64,000 nucleotides of DNA from Lepus europaeus (GCF_033115175.1 NC_084838.1:90547968-90611967); one strand, 5' to 3'. Shown: positions 21,610-34,095, counted from the first letter of the stretch. The notes: generated by a model from the sequence alone, not told the origin. Program-made: numbers and translations.

Positions 21610-24600
21610 TTCTTGATCTCTAAGATTGCCCTTTGGAAACCTCCAAACCCCTGAAAGAAGTCACTTTTTGCCCTGGACGACAGTCTTTTTATCAGTTACC
21701 AGCATCGGAGGCATGTCTGTGGGCTCCATTCACTGGCTGACAACTACAGGCCCTGTGGGAATGGGAGCTGAAGTGTCAATAGGGAAGAGACAGAGTAGCA
21801 AAGACCGAAGGCACCAGAAGAGCCCCGCCCCGTAGCCTGCAGCAGCCTGGTTACTTGCAGATATAGTTGAGGACATCTCCAGGGCGGGAGGTGGATGCCC
21901 TGGGGCACATGGCCCATCCCTCACCTCCCCCACCACGAGCAGCTCTGGGAGAGCTGGGAGAGCTGTTCACAGAAAAACTCCCAGGGTAAAGAACACGTGA
22001 AACTTTTGTACATTTTCAAAGAGCTAGAGGAATAGAGCAGCTCACGCATTTGGTGTGCCTGGGGCTTTCTTGGTTTTAGTGCTGAACATTTGACATCCTG
22101 ATAATCCCTGGTCTTAAGTCAGGCCACCGGTTATTTAACTAGAGATTGTGAGGCAGGAGCTGGGTTTGGGCATCACCTTGCCCTCCCTGTTACAATGGTA
22201 CCATGAGGTGCTATCTCTTGGTTTCTACAAGGGAGCCAGATATTGAGCTAACAAATTTTCTCACACTTGGTAGTTAATTGAACTAGATACACTCCATATG
22301 TTTATCTAATCTTCCATTATATGATGACACCAAATATCACCATGATTTTGTAAAGTGAATGTTTCTACTAGTGGGTAACTAGGTGCTCAAATGCTTTATA
22401 GTTATGAAAACAACTCTACAAAGAATTTTACCCTCTACTTAGTATTTACAAAAGTTTACTCTGAAATTCCTTACAGAATTCTTGGGGCTGGGGGAGGTGG
22501 AGGAAGTATCTTTTGGCTGTTCCATTTCTTTCACTGCAGCGTCATTGAAATCACATCATCCTTTGTAAAATCAGTAAATTCACAGACAATTTCTCTGGCC
22601 ATTTAGCATCTTATTATCTATAGTCATTCAACACATAAGCTTGGTTGACATATATTCATCATTGATTGTACAGCTATCTGATTTGGCAATTTATACTCTA
22701 TTTTTCTGAGATTATCTTCTCAGTTATATGGGCTTCACTAAGGTCAATGGTGCTCAAGTTGGATTATACATTCCAGCTGTCTACACAGGGTACAATCGGC
22801 CATTGGTCTTAACTCAGGTCATGGCAGAGCAGTTAGTTGTATATCTGTGGGAACAAATTGCATTCTGATCAAAGACTCAGTCACATCAAATAAGTCATCA
22901 CCTGATACATAATGTCTTAAAGGCAGGCGTCAATAGTAATCCACTTTGAACACTTGAAGGTCATGCGCCCAGCCGCTGTCTTTGAGATTATGAAGGGATA
23001 GTAGAGAACAAACAAGCCCGTGGAGATGAAGGGATCCAGTCAGAGCTGCAGTGGCTACATGTGTGGGGCCAGATAACAATGGGAGTGTTGTTGGAGCCTC
23101 ACAGTGCTATTGAAATGTGGTTTCAAGCCATTGAATTAATTTGAGGGTGATGATTTCACAGGCTCAACAGCAAACATGTCCTAAGGGTAAAAGAAAGGCA
23201 ATTCTATTTAGCAGTATTTTTTTTTTTGCAAAAGATATAAAATAAGAGTGAAGAAAATAAATTTGGTGAAGAAAGGTCTATGAAATACTTTCACAATTTC
23301 TTGAAGAACTCAATGAAACCAGAGTATTCCAGGCTTGGTGACAGTGCTGCTATAGGAAGAGGATGCCACACCTCCTGAGACCCCTCCCCACCACCGCATC
23401 TGATTGTGCTGGCAATCAGCCCCACCCTAGTGCTGCTGTTCTTGTGGCTAAGTCCCAGCACCTACAGGGCCCTGGAGCATGAGCTCAGCTATGCTCATGG
23501 GCTCTCTGGTGGTGGTGCCCTTCCCTTTGATGCTCCATGCCCCAGATCCTGGATGCAAGGCCTTGCTGCCCACAGCCCTGGCTGCTGCAGCTGCTCTCAC
23601 CTGCCAGAGGAAGAATGCTCCTCTCCCATTCTGGTTCACAATGGGCCCCCTGGGCCTTGGTCCCCAAAAGCCTGCCGAATCCAAGTCAGGAACACAAGGC
23701 TGTTTTGTTCATTACTCACCCAGTTTGACAGATCCAGCTTGTGAGACGGCATTGGCCCACAGTTAGAAATTCCAAGTCGTTCTGCCTAGAAAGCTGGTAC
23801 CCCTTAGTGGCTGTGTGGTCTTGGGTGCCATTGCTAATCTTCAATTCTGTTGCCCTGCACTTAAAATGTAGACAGTGCTCACCGGTTTGTCCTAACGACC
23901 AATGGTGTGTATTAGAGGGCTCGGGAGAGGCCTACTCACAGTTCTAGGTGTTAATGACACGATTGTGCCATGGCAGATAAGCCACACTCTGCTTCTCAAG
24001 ATGCCTGCAGACAAGTGTGTCCACTGGGTTTATCTCAGCTCAACTACTCTTTATAACATCAACAACCAACAGAAAGTATTCTTCCCCAAAATTGAACATC
24101 CACGAGGAAAGAAAAGCTGTCTGGTATGCAAATAACTTCAACAAGTACTAAAAAGAAAGGTGCACAGGGTAAAATGTAGTAGACGCAGGAGACTTCAAAG
24201 TTCCTGTAGTGGAATCCAGACTGCATTGACCTGTGCTTCCCAAACATCCTTCAACGGGCAGCAAGGATGAGATCAATCCTAGGACCTTCCCACTAATCCA
24301 CCAGAGGCAGTGAGGAACGAGAACAACAGAAAGATGAGTTTGGCACCGAAGTCTAGGAAAGGTGAACTTTGCAGCAAAGTCTACAGTGATAAAATCAAAT
24401 CAGTGGAGAAAAGATCAGCTGACCAGGCTGAAGGGGGAGGCAGCGCTAAACAAATGATGTGCCCAGTGTTTGAACATACACAGGAGAGGACGAGCGTTGT
24501 GGCTGCAGCGTCAGCTGGAGTTCAGAAGCTCGGATTTTCTTCCCGTGCAGCGGTCTTTGGTGTTTGCTTGCTTCAGTGTATGCTTCAACAAACATATGCA

Positions 24601-24734
24601 CACTTTTAAGTGGACATCTAGATTTCTTTATCATTAGTTTACAGATGCCAAGAATATACTTTCCAGGATATTGTGGACAGTATATATGAGGGAGACAATA
24701 TGGGAGAGCCTTTCAAAAAAATCTATGAAGTCAT
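21610..24734. other. Unassigned stretch, SINE-free for 3.1 kb
   Basis: The longest C-SINE-free block in the window. No exon, pseudogene or repeat recognised. Frames at 23406-23766 and 24310-24609 are under 115 codons with no known motif. A decayed LTR element is possible around 22700-23150. Confidence 0.35.
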
Positions 24735-25015
24735 GGTGCAGCGGGTTAAGCCGTACATCCCATATAGGAGTGCTAGTTCAAGTCCTGGCTGCTCCACTTC
24801 TGATCCAGCTCTCTGCCGAAGCATCTGGGAAGCAGAGGAGGATGGCCCACGTCCTTGGGCTCCTCCCACCTACAGGGGAGACCTGGATGGAGTTCCTGAC
24901 TACTGGCTTTGAGCTCCCTATTCCCGGATGTTGCAGTCACTTGGGGAGTGAACTGATGGATAGATCTCTGTCTCTGTCTCTCTCTCCTGCTCAAATAAGT
25001 GAATAAATAAATCTT
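24735..25015 (+). mobile_element. C-SINE, type C, 5' truncated
   Basis: GTGCAGCGGGTTAAGCCG to GTGAATAAATAAATCTTATC. Confidence 0.87.
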
Positions 25016-25151
25016 ATCTAAAAATTTGTGGAAAAAAATAAGTTAAAATATATTCTTATTTTGGTGCTGAAAATTTGAAATGCATGCATATGGGAATTTT
25101 TGTCAAATTCTCTGAAGCCCATTAGGATCCTCTCCTTTAAGAAAATCAACT

Positions 25152-25490
25152 ACTGGGGCCGGCGATGTGGTGTAGCATGTAAACCGCCACCTGCAGTGCC
25201 AGCATTCCATATGAGTGCCAGTTCAAGTGCTGGCTGCTCCACTTCTGACTCAGCTCTCAGCTATGGCCTGGGAAAGCAGTAGAAGGCGGCCCAAGTGCTT
25301 GGCTCCTGTACCCGCATAGGAGACCTGGAAGAAGCTCCTGGCTCCTGGCTTTGGATCAGCGCAGCTCCGGCCATTGAGGTCATCTGGGGAGTGAACCAGC
25401 AGATGGAAGATCTCTCTCTCTGTCTCTGCCTCTGCCTCTCTGTAACTCTGTCTTTCAAATAAATAAATAAATAAATCTTAAAAAAAAAAA
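25152..25490 (+). mobile_element. C-SINE, type B
   Basis: Head GGGGCCGGCGATGTGGTG, tail (AAAT)4. TSD AAGAAAATCAACT (25139-25151) and AAGAAAATTAACT (25491-25503). Confidence 0.95.
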
Positions 25491-25503
25491 AAGAAAATTA
25501 ACT

Positions 25504-26605
25504 GCCTTTTAACCTCCTTTGCCAAAGCCAACCCATCGGCCAAATCCAACTTACAATCTGACAGGAAAGTCTAATTTTGTATTTTAAATCACACAAACAC
25601 AGTATCCAGAGTCCCTGGGGAAGGAGTGCTCACAAGAGTTTGGCTTAGGTGGCAGGATCCTTCGTGGGCACTGGTGTCTCCCACTGTCTTTGGCTCCCTG
25701 GGAGTGCAGAGAGCCCAGGATGTGTCCCTCAGCTGGACTGGAAAAAGCAGGAGGTTCTGGTGACGTGGCAGAGGTGACTGCATGAGAAGCTGGAAAGTGC
25801 TTGTAGACCAAACACCCAGGGGCAGACTGGCTGCCGGAGGAGCCATGCTCAGGGCGAGGACCTGGACAGGGGTCATCCACAATCTACCCAGCACTGAGGA
25901 AGCCCTGAGAAATCTTCCCACACCCCGAGGAGGCTTCATGCTCCAATTTGAACACTAATGCCTTAGGTTCCCTCAGGTTCACTGTGTGTGCCAGAATCAA
26001 GTGAATTAAGAATTACAGCATCAGGGTAGATGATAGTAGTCCTAAGAAAATCTACCCAAAAGTTGGAAATAAAGCAAAGAGATGCTGTGGCTATCCATTG
26101 TCCAACAAGCCCACCTCAGGGCCCCCTGACTCTCTAGGAGAAAGTTTTGACTGTTTATTTTTGACAGTTTATTATGGATTAGGTTCAGAAGTCTTACAGC
26201 CCTGTAAAGTTAGCCATCATCTCCTAAGAAACTGCTGAGTTTTCCTTTCTGTGGTGCACAAATGAGGTAATCCCAAATGTTACAGTTTAATTGCTTTGTA
26301 GGGTATTAACTGAGCCTGCTTCTAATTTAGTGATTTTGTCATCATTCCATTTTGTTTTCATTCACAATAACAATCCTAGTTTTTCAGTTCTCTCTTGAAC
26401 CCATTTTATGAGTTCCTTCATCCATGAGATAAATGCAAGGTTGGCATGTGCTCACTATCTCTTGGGTAAGAATTACGTTGCAACACCCAGGAAATCACAT
26501 GTTGACAGGAAAACAGACACAAAAGACAGAGAAGGCACAGGCAGGTGCTGCAGCAAAGGAGACGTGGAGAACTCTCGGTGCAGAAAATACTTAGCTGGGT
26601 TCTGT
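25504..26605. other. Unassigned stretch
   Basis: No recognised repeat or exon. The - frame at 25589-25939 (116 codons) lacks any motif I know. Confidence 0.3.
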
Positions 26606-26903
26606 TTTTTTGAAGATCTACTTATTTATTTGAAATGTAGAGAGAGAGAGAGTTTTATCTGCTGGTTCACTCCCCCAAATGGCCACAACAGGCAGGGATG
26701 GGCCAGGCTGAAGCCAGGAACCAGGAAGTCCATCCAGCTCTCCCACGTGGGTGATAGGACCCAAGTACTTGGACTGTCTGCCATTGCTTTTTCTGGCACA
26801 TTAGCAGTGAGTTGGAGTGGAAGTGGAACATCCGGGACTTAAACTAGTGTTCCCATATGGGCTGTTGACAACACAAGCGGTATCTTAACCCACTATTGGC
26901 CTA
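26606..26903 (-). mobile_element. C-SINE, type B/C
   Basis: GAAGATCTACTTATTTATTTG start, CTTAACCCACTATTGGCC end. Confidence 0.88.
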
Positions 26904-26959
26904 TTTTTATTTTTTAAAATATTTTATTTCAGAATATCATGAAATTTGCAAAACAAAAA

Positions 26960-27200
26960 TTATGAACGACTCTGTATGGTCTTTTGGAGGACACACAATT
27001 CCATCCATTGTCAAAACCTGCAGAATTGCACGCACAAAGAGTTAACGCAGAATGCTGCATGTGACAAATGAACTTAATCATATTACAAATGTATGAGAGA
27101 ACCTCACCAAATGGGAAGAGGGAATGAAGTTGATTTATGTAACTTTGGAGAACTGTTTTGATTGGATTCCATAAAGCTAAAGATTAAAAAGAACATGACA
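26960..27200 (+). mobile_element. L1 3' UTR-like fragment (weak)
   Basis: CCATTGTCAAAACCTGCAGAA and ATATTACAAATGTATGAGAG resemble the end of L1M 3' UTRs. Divergence is high. Confidence 0.4.
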
Positions 27201-27214
27201 AAAACACTATTCTT

Positions 27215-27545
27215 TTTTTAAAAGATTTATTTTATTTATTTGAAAGACACAGTTACAGAGAGAAGTAGAGCCAGAGAGAGAAAGAAAGAGAGAGAGAGAG
27301 AGGTCTTCCATCTTCTGGTTGATTTCTCAAATGACTTCAACAGCCAGAGCTGAGTTGATCTGAAGCCAGGAGCCAGGAGCTTCTTCTGGTCTCCCACGTG
27401 AGTGCAGGGGCCCAAGGACTTGGGCCATCTTCTACTGTTTTCCCAGGCCACAGAGGAGAGCTGGATCAGAAGTAGCCAGATCAAACTGGTGCCCATATGG
27501 GATGCCAGCCATGGTTTTAACCCACTGTACCACAGCCCTGGCCCC
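27215..27545 (-). mobile_element. C-SINE, type B
   Basis: Perfect TSD AAACACTATTCTT at 27202-27214 and 27546-27558. Confidence 0.95.
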
Positions 27546-27689
27546 AAACACTATTCTTTGGTTGGTAAACTTGTTTACACAAAGTTGGAAATTCTGAAAC
27601 ACCTCAGTAGTATATTAGGTGAACAGAGAAGTTAAATGTATATCTAATAAATAAATATATATATATATGTATACACACATATATGGACA

Positions 27690-27764
27690 TGAGGGCTTTA
27701 AAATTTCATGAAAAACATGCATTATCTTTTAATTCCACTTTCCACAAACTTTTTGAAGCCCTTA
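27690..27764. mobile_element. MITE, compact copy
   Basis: Ends AGGGCTTTAAAATTTCATG and CACAAACTTTTTGAAGCCCT form inverted repeats around TTATCTTTTAATTCC. About 75 bp, the shortest copy here. Confidence 0.55.
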
Positions 27765-27779
27765 TGTGTGTGTGTATGT

Positions 27780-27830
27780 AGAGAGAGAGAGAGAGAGAAA
27801 GAGACAGACAAAGAGACAGAGCACAGAAGA
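27780..27830. repeat. (GA)n / purine tract
   Basis: GAGAGAGAGAGAGAGAAAGAG and decayed GACA units directly after a (GT)n run. Confidence 0.6.
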
Positions 27831-27880
27831 AAGACGGAGAAATGTGTCAGATTCCCTCCCATCAGAGAAGATTCAAATAA

Positions 27881-28190
27881 GGGGCCAGCACTGTGGCTTA
27901 GTAGGCTAAGTCTCCTCCGCCTATGTTGCTGGTATCCCATATGGATGCCAGGTCGTGTCCCACCTGCTTCTGTTCTGATCCAACTCTCTGCTTATGGCCT
28001 GGAAAGCAGCGAAAGATGGCCCAAGTGCTTGGACCCTTGCACCTGCGTGGGCAACTCGGAAGATGCTCCTGGCTCCTGGCTTTGGATTGGCACAGCTCCA
28101 TTTGGGGAATGAACCAGCAGACAGAATAAATTTTTGTCTGACTTTCCCCCTGTAGCTCTGCCTCACAAATAAATAAAGAAAGAAACCTAG
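27881..28190 (+). mobile_element. C-SINE, type B
   Basis: Head GGGGCCAGCACTGTGGCTT, tail CACAAATAAATAAAG leading into a purine tract. Confidence 0.93.
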
Positions 28191-28272
28191 AAGAAGAAGA
28201 GGAAGAGAAGGAGAAGAAGGGGGTAGGGGGGAAGGAAAAACCAGGGAGGGGGGGAGGAGGGAGAGGAGGTTT
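28186..28272. repeat. Polypurine tract (GAA/GGGAGG)
   Basis: About 85 bases almost free of pyrimidines on +, moving from GAAGAAGAGGAAG to GGGGGGAGGAGGGAGAGG. It grew from the SINE tail. Confidence 0.8.
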
Positions 28273-28334
28273 CAAATAAGCAAGGAAGGAAGAATGAAAT
28301 GGGCTATGGGGCTGAATTAGAACTAGAGACAACC

Positions 28335-28680
28335 GGGGCTAGCGTTGTGGTATAGTGGGTAAAGCCACTGCCTGCAACACTGGTGTCCCCTGTGGGTGCA
28401 GGTTCTGAGACCCAGCAGCTCCACTTCCTGTCCAGTTCCCTGCTAATGTGCCTGGGCAAGCAGTGGAGGATGGCCCAAGTACTTGGGCCCCTATACCTGT
28501 GTGGGAGACCCAGAAGAAGCCCCTGACTCCTGGCTTCAGCCTGGCCCAGTCCCAACAGCTGTGGCCATTTTGGGAGGGAACCAGCAAATGGAAGACCTCT
28601 CTCTCTCTTTCTCTTTCTCTTTCTCTCTCTCCCTCTATCTCTGACTTTAAAATAAACAAATAAATATTTTAAAAATAAAA
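28335..28680 (+). mobile_element. C-SINE, type B
   Basis: Head GGGGCTAGCGTTGTGGTATA, tail AAATAAACAAATAAATATT. Confidence 0.93.
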
Positions 28681-28936
28681 TAGAGCAACAGGGTGAACTG
28701 ATATTTAAACAAGCACAGAGATAGATATATAAATAAATATATATGTACATATACCCAAGAGTGTCAAAACATTGATGTCTCTGAGCAACAAATACACACA
28801 GCACCCAGATCTTATCTGAATACCATTCTCTAACCAAAAAAGAAAACAAAACGAACCCAGAAATGGCTAATTATAGGGCTGAGTAACAAATACACAAGAT
28901 GAACCTGGAGCATCTTATAATGTCAGGAAGTAATGA

Positions 28937-29242
28937 CGTTTTTTAAAATATATATTTTAATTTATTGGAAAGGCAGAGAGACAGAGAGAGAAAGGCATCT
29001 TCTATCCCATAGCTCACTCCCCAAATGGCTGCAACAGCCAAGGCTGGGCCAGGCAGAAGCCAGTGGCCTGAAGCCTCTTCCAGGTCTCCCATGAGGGTGC
29101 AGGGGACCAAGCAGTTGGGCCATCCTCTGCTGCTTTCCCAGGCACATTACCAGAGAGCTGGACCAGAAGTAAAGCAGCTGGGTATCGAACCAGCGTCCAT
29201 ATGGGATGCCTCCAGCACAGGCAGTGGCCACAATGCCAGCCC
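28937..29242 (-). mobile_element. C-SINE, type B
   Basis: TSD CAGGAAGTAATGA at 28924-28936 and 29243-29255. Confidence 0.94.
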
Positions 29243-29394
29243 CAGGAAGTAATGAAGTTCTGAAAAGAAATGATGACTTGTCAACAAGACAGGAGAACAC
29301 TTTCACATTGTAAAAGCGCTCACAATGGCATAAGATGGAGCTGGAAAAATCTGAGCAACAGAATAACATTATAAGTCTAGGCTGACAGGCTGAC

Positions 29395-29955
29395 CTTTTT
29401 TTATTTTCCTTTCAAGACTCTCAAGATATTGCTCAGTTGCCATCTAATGTGCAATGTTTCCCGTGGAAACTACATTCTCAACTTTGTTCTGTATATAAGG
29501 TCTTTTTCTTCGGTTGCTTCTAAGATGTTCTGTTTACCCCTAGTCTTTAAGCGATTTGGCGACGATGTGCTATGATGTACGTAGCTGACTTCACGTTTCT
29601 TGCTCCTGGGACTATTGAACTTGGATCCACAGTTTTCATCAAGTCTGCAAAATTTTAGCCGCTATTTCTTTTAACACTGTGAATCCTCCTCCCCTCTGCT
29701 TTCAGTTCTCAAGTTAAATTTTAGGCTTAAATTCTCACTTTTTCCCCAGTCCTTCACAGCATTACATTTTGCATAGTTTCTGTTGTGGTTTTTAAATTCG
29801 CTCATCTTTTCTGCCCTGTCTATGCCGCCACTGTTTCCATTCAGCGTCATTTTCATCTTAGACGTTATATTAAACAACAGCTTGAGTGGAAGTCACAGCT
29901 GAATTTCTCTATGGAAACTGGAAGGCTGATTTGGCTTCTTTTGGAGCAGTCCTGG
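29395..29955 (-). mobile_element. L1 fragment (5' part, antisense)
   Basis: TTCATCAAGTCTGCAAAATTT, GCCGCTATTTCTTTTAAC and AATTCGCTCATCTTTTCTG match the order of the antisense L1M 5' region (the 'drug-like' T-rich phrase about TTCTTCAAATA). Heavily diverged. Confidence 0.55.
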
Positions 29956-30430
29956 TAGATGTGATGGTTACCTTCCTTACTGGAGTGTTCCCAGGAGCCT
30001 CCCTTTCGACTCGGAAGGAAGCCTGCAGGTCTGCACTCGTGGGCACAGAAGTGCTTTGGGTAGGGACGTGAGTGCACTCGCGCACCAGGGTAAGGGGCTG
30101 GGGAAAGAGCAGACATGCCAGGCACCTGGGGAAGTGGACTCACACGGGTGGTGGGCCCTGGTATGTTGCTCCTGCACTACTTTTGTTGTATTGAAGTTTG
30201 TCACAGTTCACTCATAAAACCTCGGCAATTTCTCTTTCAAGCCCGAGTCCACCCACCATCAGCATGCCTGTCTCAGAGCAAATGGCACATTTCCAGCAGG
30301 AGTCTGGGCAGCTTGGCTGTCCTAAGTGTGTCACTGCCCCTCAGCCAGTGCCGCTGGCCTTCTGGGTCCCTTTCTCTCCATGACCCGTTTGAGTCACTGA
30401 CAGCCCCCCTGCGTGGCTCTCTTCCCTCTG
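29956..30430. other. Unassigned stretch
   Basis: No feature recognised. Moderately GC-rich with short frames only. Confidence 0.3.
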
Positions 30431-30990
30431 TTCTTGCCTTCCTCTGATCCGTTCCACACAAGGCTTCCAAAGGATCTGTTAAACGTAAATTCATCTGTGT
30501 TTTTCATTTCTCTGCACTCTCTTATGGCTTTTCATTGTTTTCATTAAAATGCCCTTTAGGTGCTTTATGACTGACCCCTGCTTAGCCATCCAACTTCGTT
30601 TGATCTCATTTTCCCTCCCACTCACTATTCTGACCCTATCCCCCTTTGTCCTTGAACACTCAGGATGTAACACACCTAAAAAAAAAATTAAAAATTTTTA
30701 AAAAAAGGATGTAACACACCGTCTTCCATTTGAAACATCTTTTTTGCTCTGCTTGGAAATTAGGTGATGCCTCTTATGAGTTGAGTCTGCCTGTCATGTG
30801 TTGAGGATGCCCCAACTACCCTACAAAAAGGAAAATACTCTCTGTGATTAATCCCTGCCATATCATGCTTATTTCTTCATTGCTTTTGCAGTAAGCACAC
30901 TCTGTAATTGTATTCTTTAAAAATATTTATTCATTTAATTATGTTTTTAACATCCACAGAAACACAAAAACCTTGTCTGTTTTAGGCTTG
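30431..30990 (+). mobile_element. L2 LINE fragment
   Basis: Pieces in L2 order: a CTGATCCGTTCCACAC-like start, CTCTCTTATGGCTTTTCATTG, TGCTTTATGACTGACCCCTG and CCTTGAACACTC, then a weaker 3' part with ACCTTGTCTGTTTTAGG. Confidence 0.6.
30677..30705 (+). mobile_element. Tail-only retro-insertion
   Basis: 29 bases of A and T only, flanked by a perfect 15-bp direct repeat AGGATGTAACACACC (30662-30676 and 30706-30720). This is what target-primed reverse transcription leaves if only the poly-A end of an RNA is copied. Confidence 0.75.
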
Positions 30991-31019
30991 TATCCCTGTT
31001 GCTCAGCAAAATCCATTTT

Positions 31020-31640
31020 TATTCTTCATTTGGTTTTCCTCAGAGGCACAATGGTGAGCAACCACACTCCTTAGTTCAGTGCAAATTATTATTATGAGTC
31101 TGCACAAAGTCCTTCTTTTGTATTATTTCCTAATTCACTCCTAGTCCATATTGCAATTGTCCACCCTGTACACATTCAGAGACATGCTGGATATGTCACT
31201 AAGTGTGCATTTACTTTCATTAAACACCTAATGTGGATTTTCATTCACTGTTTGCATTCTCAGTTGACACATGCACCATTTCTTATTTTTTCACACACCG
31301 TATCTTTAAGATATGTCCACACTATTGTGTGTGCACAGTGTGTGGCTTCTCACTGCTGCACTGGGTTCCAAGGCTGCATATGTCACGCAAATTTCTCCAC
31401 CTTCTTCTAGATTATCTCCAGCTCCTTCCTCCCACAAACAAGGTAAAAAAGACTCTTGCTGATACTTTTATGGATCGGTATGACGATTTCTCTGGGATAC
31501 GGAAGCATGGGATGTTGAGTAGGGAGAGGCACACATATTTACTTCACTGAGTAAGTACTCCCTGACTTCTTTCCCCAAAGGCCTTCTCATTAGCACAGGC
31601 ATAGACTACTGCTATCTTGTTTGGGCATTTATTGGCAGCA
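31020..31640. other. Unassigned stretch
   Basis: A + frame of 105 codons at 31233-31550 has no motif I know. Nothing else seen. Confidence 0.3.
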
Positions 31641-31644
31641 GAGC

Positions 31645-31800
31645 ATAGGCAAGTTTCTTTAGGTCTCATTCACTGGGTTTTGCCCATGTGGGAAAGGGAG
31701 ATAAAAATGCCTATCATAATATTGGGGTGAAGATTCAAGATAATTTCAATACATAAAGCACTTACACCAAATAGTCCGTGCATGCTAGCTACCATTCTCA
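31645..31800 (+). mobile_element. MIR
   Basis: GGCAAGTTTCTTTAGGTCTC, GGGAGATAAAAATGCCTATC and AAGATAATTTCAATACATAAAG track the MIR core and 3' half. Confidence 0.65.
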
Positions 31801-32089
31801 TCAACTACCTCCTGTGAGACTGCGTAGTATCCGAAGACATGCATAAGTCTTTAACGGCTTTTGCTCGTTTTTCTTTCCCTACCCCTAATTCTTTGAGTTA
31901 GTAATTGCCATGGAGATATCCTTATTGTCTTGACACTTTGGTTCTAGAAGTTGAGGTAGCTGAATTTTATTACACTAAGAACAGCAAGAATCTTATTCTA
32001 GCACACATCTTACAATATTTGCATAAGAAATTATATTAAAGTAGACTATTTTGTTAGACTCTCTGTAGTAAAGGGTTAACTCACTAGGG

Positions 32090-32640
32090 CAAGTTGTCCA
32101 AGCCCTGCAAATTCCAAAAAATGGTCTAGCCCTCGTCCTGCTCCTGACAGAGCCACCTCTAAGTCCTTAGAACATCCTGCCTATTCAGAATGTCCTTGTT
32201 TACCTGGGGCCTTGGGCTATGCCAGATGGTTCATGCTAACAAGGTGATTTATGATGGGGGCCTTGGGCCATATGGCATCAGTTTGATTTCTGGGAGGCTG
32301 GAGACTGAATGGCTAAGCTTAGTCATGTGCGTGCTCTCTGCCTGCATGGCTACCCCAATAAACTGGACACTCAGACTTGTACAGCTTCCTGGCAGGCAGC
32401 ACTTGTGGTGAGTACGTCACACGCTATTGCTGGAGAATTAAGTTCCATCCACAGATTCACTCACCAAAGACGACTGGAAACTTGTGTTGGTCTTTCCTAG
32501 ACTTTGTCCTGTGCCCTCTACCTTTGCTGATTCTACTCTGTGTCTTCTCACTGTAACAAACTGTCACAGTACAAGTTTTTCTGAGTTCTTCTGGTCAATC
32601 GTTGATCCCAAGAGTAGTCTTGGGGACCCTGACTGCAGGC
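32090..32640 (+). mobile_element. Ancient LTR (ERV class uncertain)
   Basis: GGGCCTTGGGCCATATGGC, TTTCTGGGAGGCTGGAGAC and CCCCAATAAACTGGACAC (poly-A-type signal at about 32353), then CTGAGTTCTTCTGGTCAATC and TCTTGGGGACCC. The arrangement is that of a retroviral LTR. Confidence 0.5.
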
Positions 32641-33040
32641 TCTGAGTAGTAAAATACTTGCTTTTAACACAATGCAATATTACGTTACCCTAATCGTAAA
32701 TTCCAGCCTTAAGACTACATGATTTATTTACTTAAATGGAAAAAACTCAACACAAATATAAAATAAAAACTGGCAAACTTCCTGAATCCCTCCTATCAGA
32801 GAAAGCACTGATTCAGCACATACTGTCCTTTCATGGCAAGATAAACCATCAAGGACATGACGGCACCACTAGCTTGTAAAAATTTTAAAGTTTGGCTCAG
32901 CAGAATCACACCTTGTTGTTCTTTAGTTAAAAATAAACACTGCAAACTTTAGTGATTGTCATTATTCAGTAAGAGTAACCTTCAAAAATCTCCACTGTTC
33001 CCACCAGAAAACTCTGTTGGGAATCTATTTAAGAAAATAA
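32641..33040. other. Unassigned AT-rich stretch
   Basis: Nothing recognised. Confidence 0.3.
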
Positions 33041-33363
33041 GGGCCAGCATTGTGAAGCAGCATGTTGAGACACCAATATGCATTCCATATTGGTTCAAAT
33101 TCTGGTTGTTCCACTTCCGATCCAGCTCCCTGCTAGTGCACCTGGGAAAGCAGCAGAGGATGGCCCAGGTGCTAGGGCTCCTGCCACCCACGTGAGAAAC
33201 CTGAATGGAATTCCAGGCTCCTGCCTTCAGCCTGGCCCTGCCATGTGGGAAATTAATCAGCAGTGAAAGATTTCTTTCTCTCTCTGTGTCTCCCTCTGTC
33301 TCCCTCTGTCTCTTCCTCTTTCTCTGTCACTCTGCTTTTCAAATGAATATAATAAATCTTAAA
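33041..33363 (+). mobile_element. C-SINE, type B/C
   Basis: Head GGGCCAGCATTGTGAAGCAG, tail TTTCAAATGAATATAATAAA. A local CCCTCTGTCT duplication lies at 33291-33315. Confidence 0.92.
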
Positions 33364-33486
33364 GGAAAAGAACATAGTCTACAAACTTCCCTATGTTATA
33401 AATCCAGGAATCAGAAAATGATGCTCTCACTCTTAAGTGACACAAACATGATAATCAAACAGCATCTCCTAATGTATATACACAAA

Positions 33487-33625
33487 AAGTTCAGAAGATG
33501 GAGTTAAAAGATGAGTTTATTTTGGTGCAAAAAAGTTTTGAAATCCATACATATAACATGCCTTCAAAAGTTTCACGGAAAATATGTGTTATGATAAATA
33601 TGCATGATTTTCAATAGAAAATATT
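33487..33625 (+). mobile_element. MITE copy
   Basis: AGTTAAAAGATGAGTTTATTT, TTGGTGCAAAAAAGTTTTG and AATCCATACATA. The right end is rearranged. Confidence 0.5.
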
Positions 33626-33639
33626 TATTCAGAAAAATA

Positions 33640-34092
33640 GATAAATCCTAAGTATTCATACACACCTAATGAGTTTCACTATGTGTATACATCTATGCAA
33701 GCAGTACCCAGATCCAAAAACAAAGCATCGTCAGCCTTTGGAGACCTTCAGGATAGAGATCACTACAAAAGCAAAACCCAAGGCTGTGTCATTAAGGAAA
33801 GAAGTGGAAGAGCCTATTTCATTAGTGACATCTAACAACACAAATTAACTCTTCCTATTTATCCTTGTCATGTAAAAAGAATCATATTGTCTATACTCTT
33901 TCATGTTTGGCTTCTCTAGCTTAACCATAATCTTTGTGAGATATAGCCACATTGTTGAAAATAGTGATAGTTCATTTTTTCATTGCTGTATGATACCATC
34001 TTGTATAAACACACCATTATTTATGAGATAATGAGATATTTTATTTCTGAAACAAAATACTGAGTGCAACACACTGTGCAAATGCCTTTGTG
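33640..34092 (-). mobile_element. L1 3' end (ancient)
   Basis: ATGTGTATACATCTATGC, GTTTGGCTTCTCTAGCTTAAC and TCATTGCTGTATGATACCATC match the antisense 3' end of L1M elements. Confidence 0.7.
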
Positions 34093-34095
34093 TTA

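Noticed and set aside
24310..24609. 99-codon + ORF as a small gene
   Set aside because: No recognisable homology, initiation context, promoter or splice partner.
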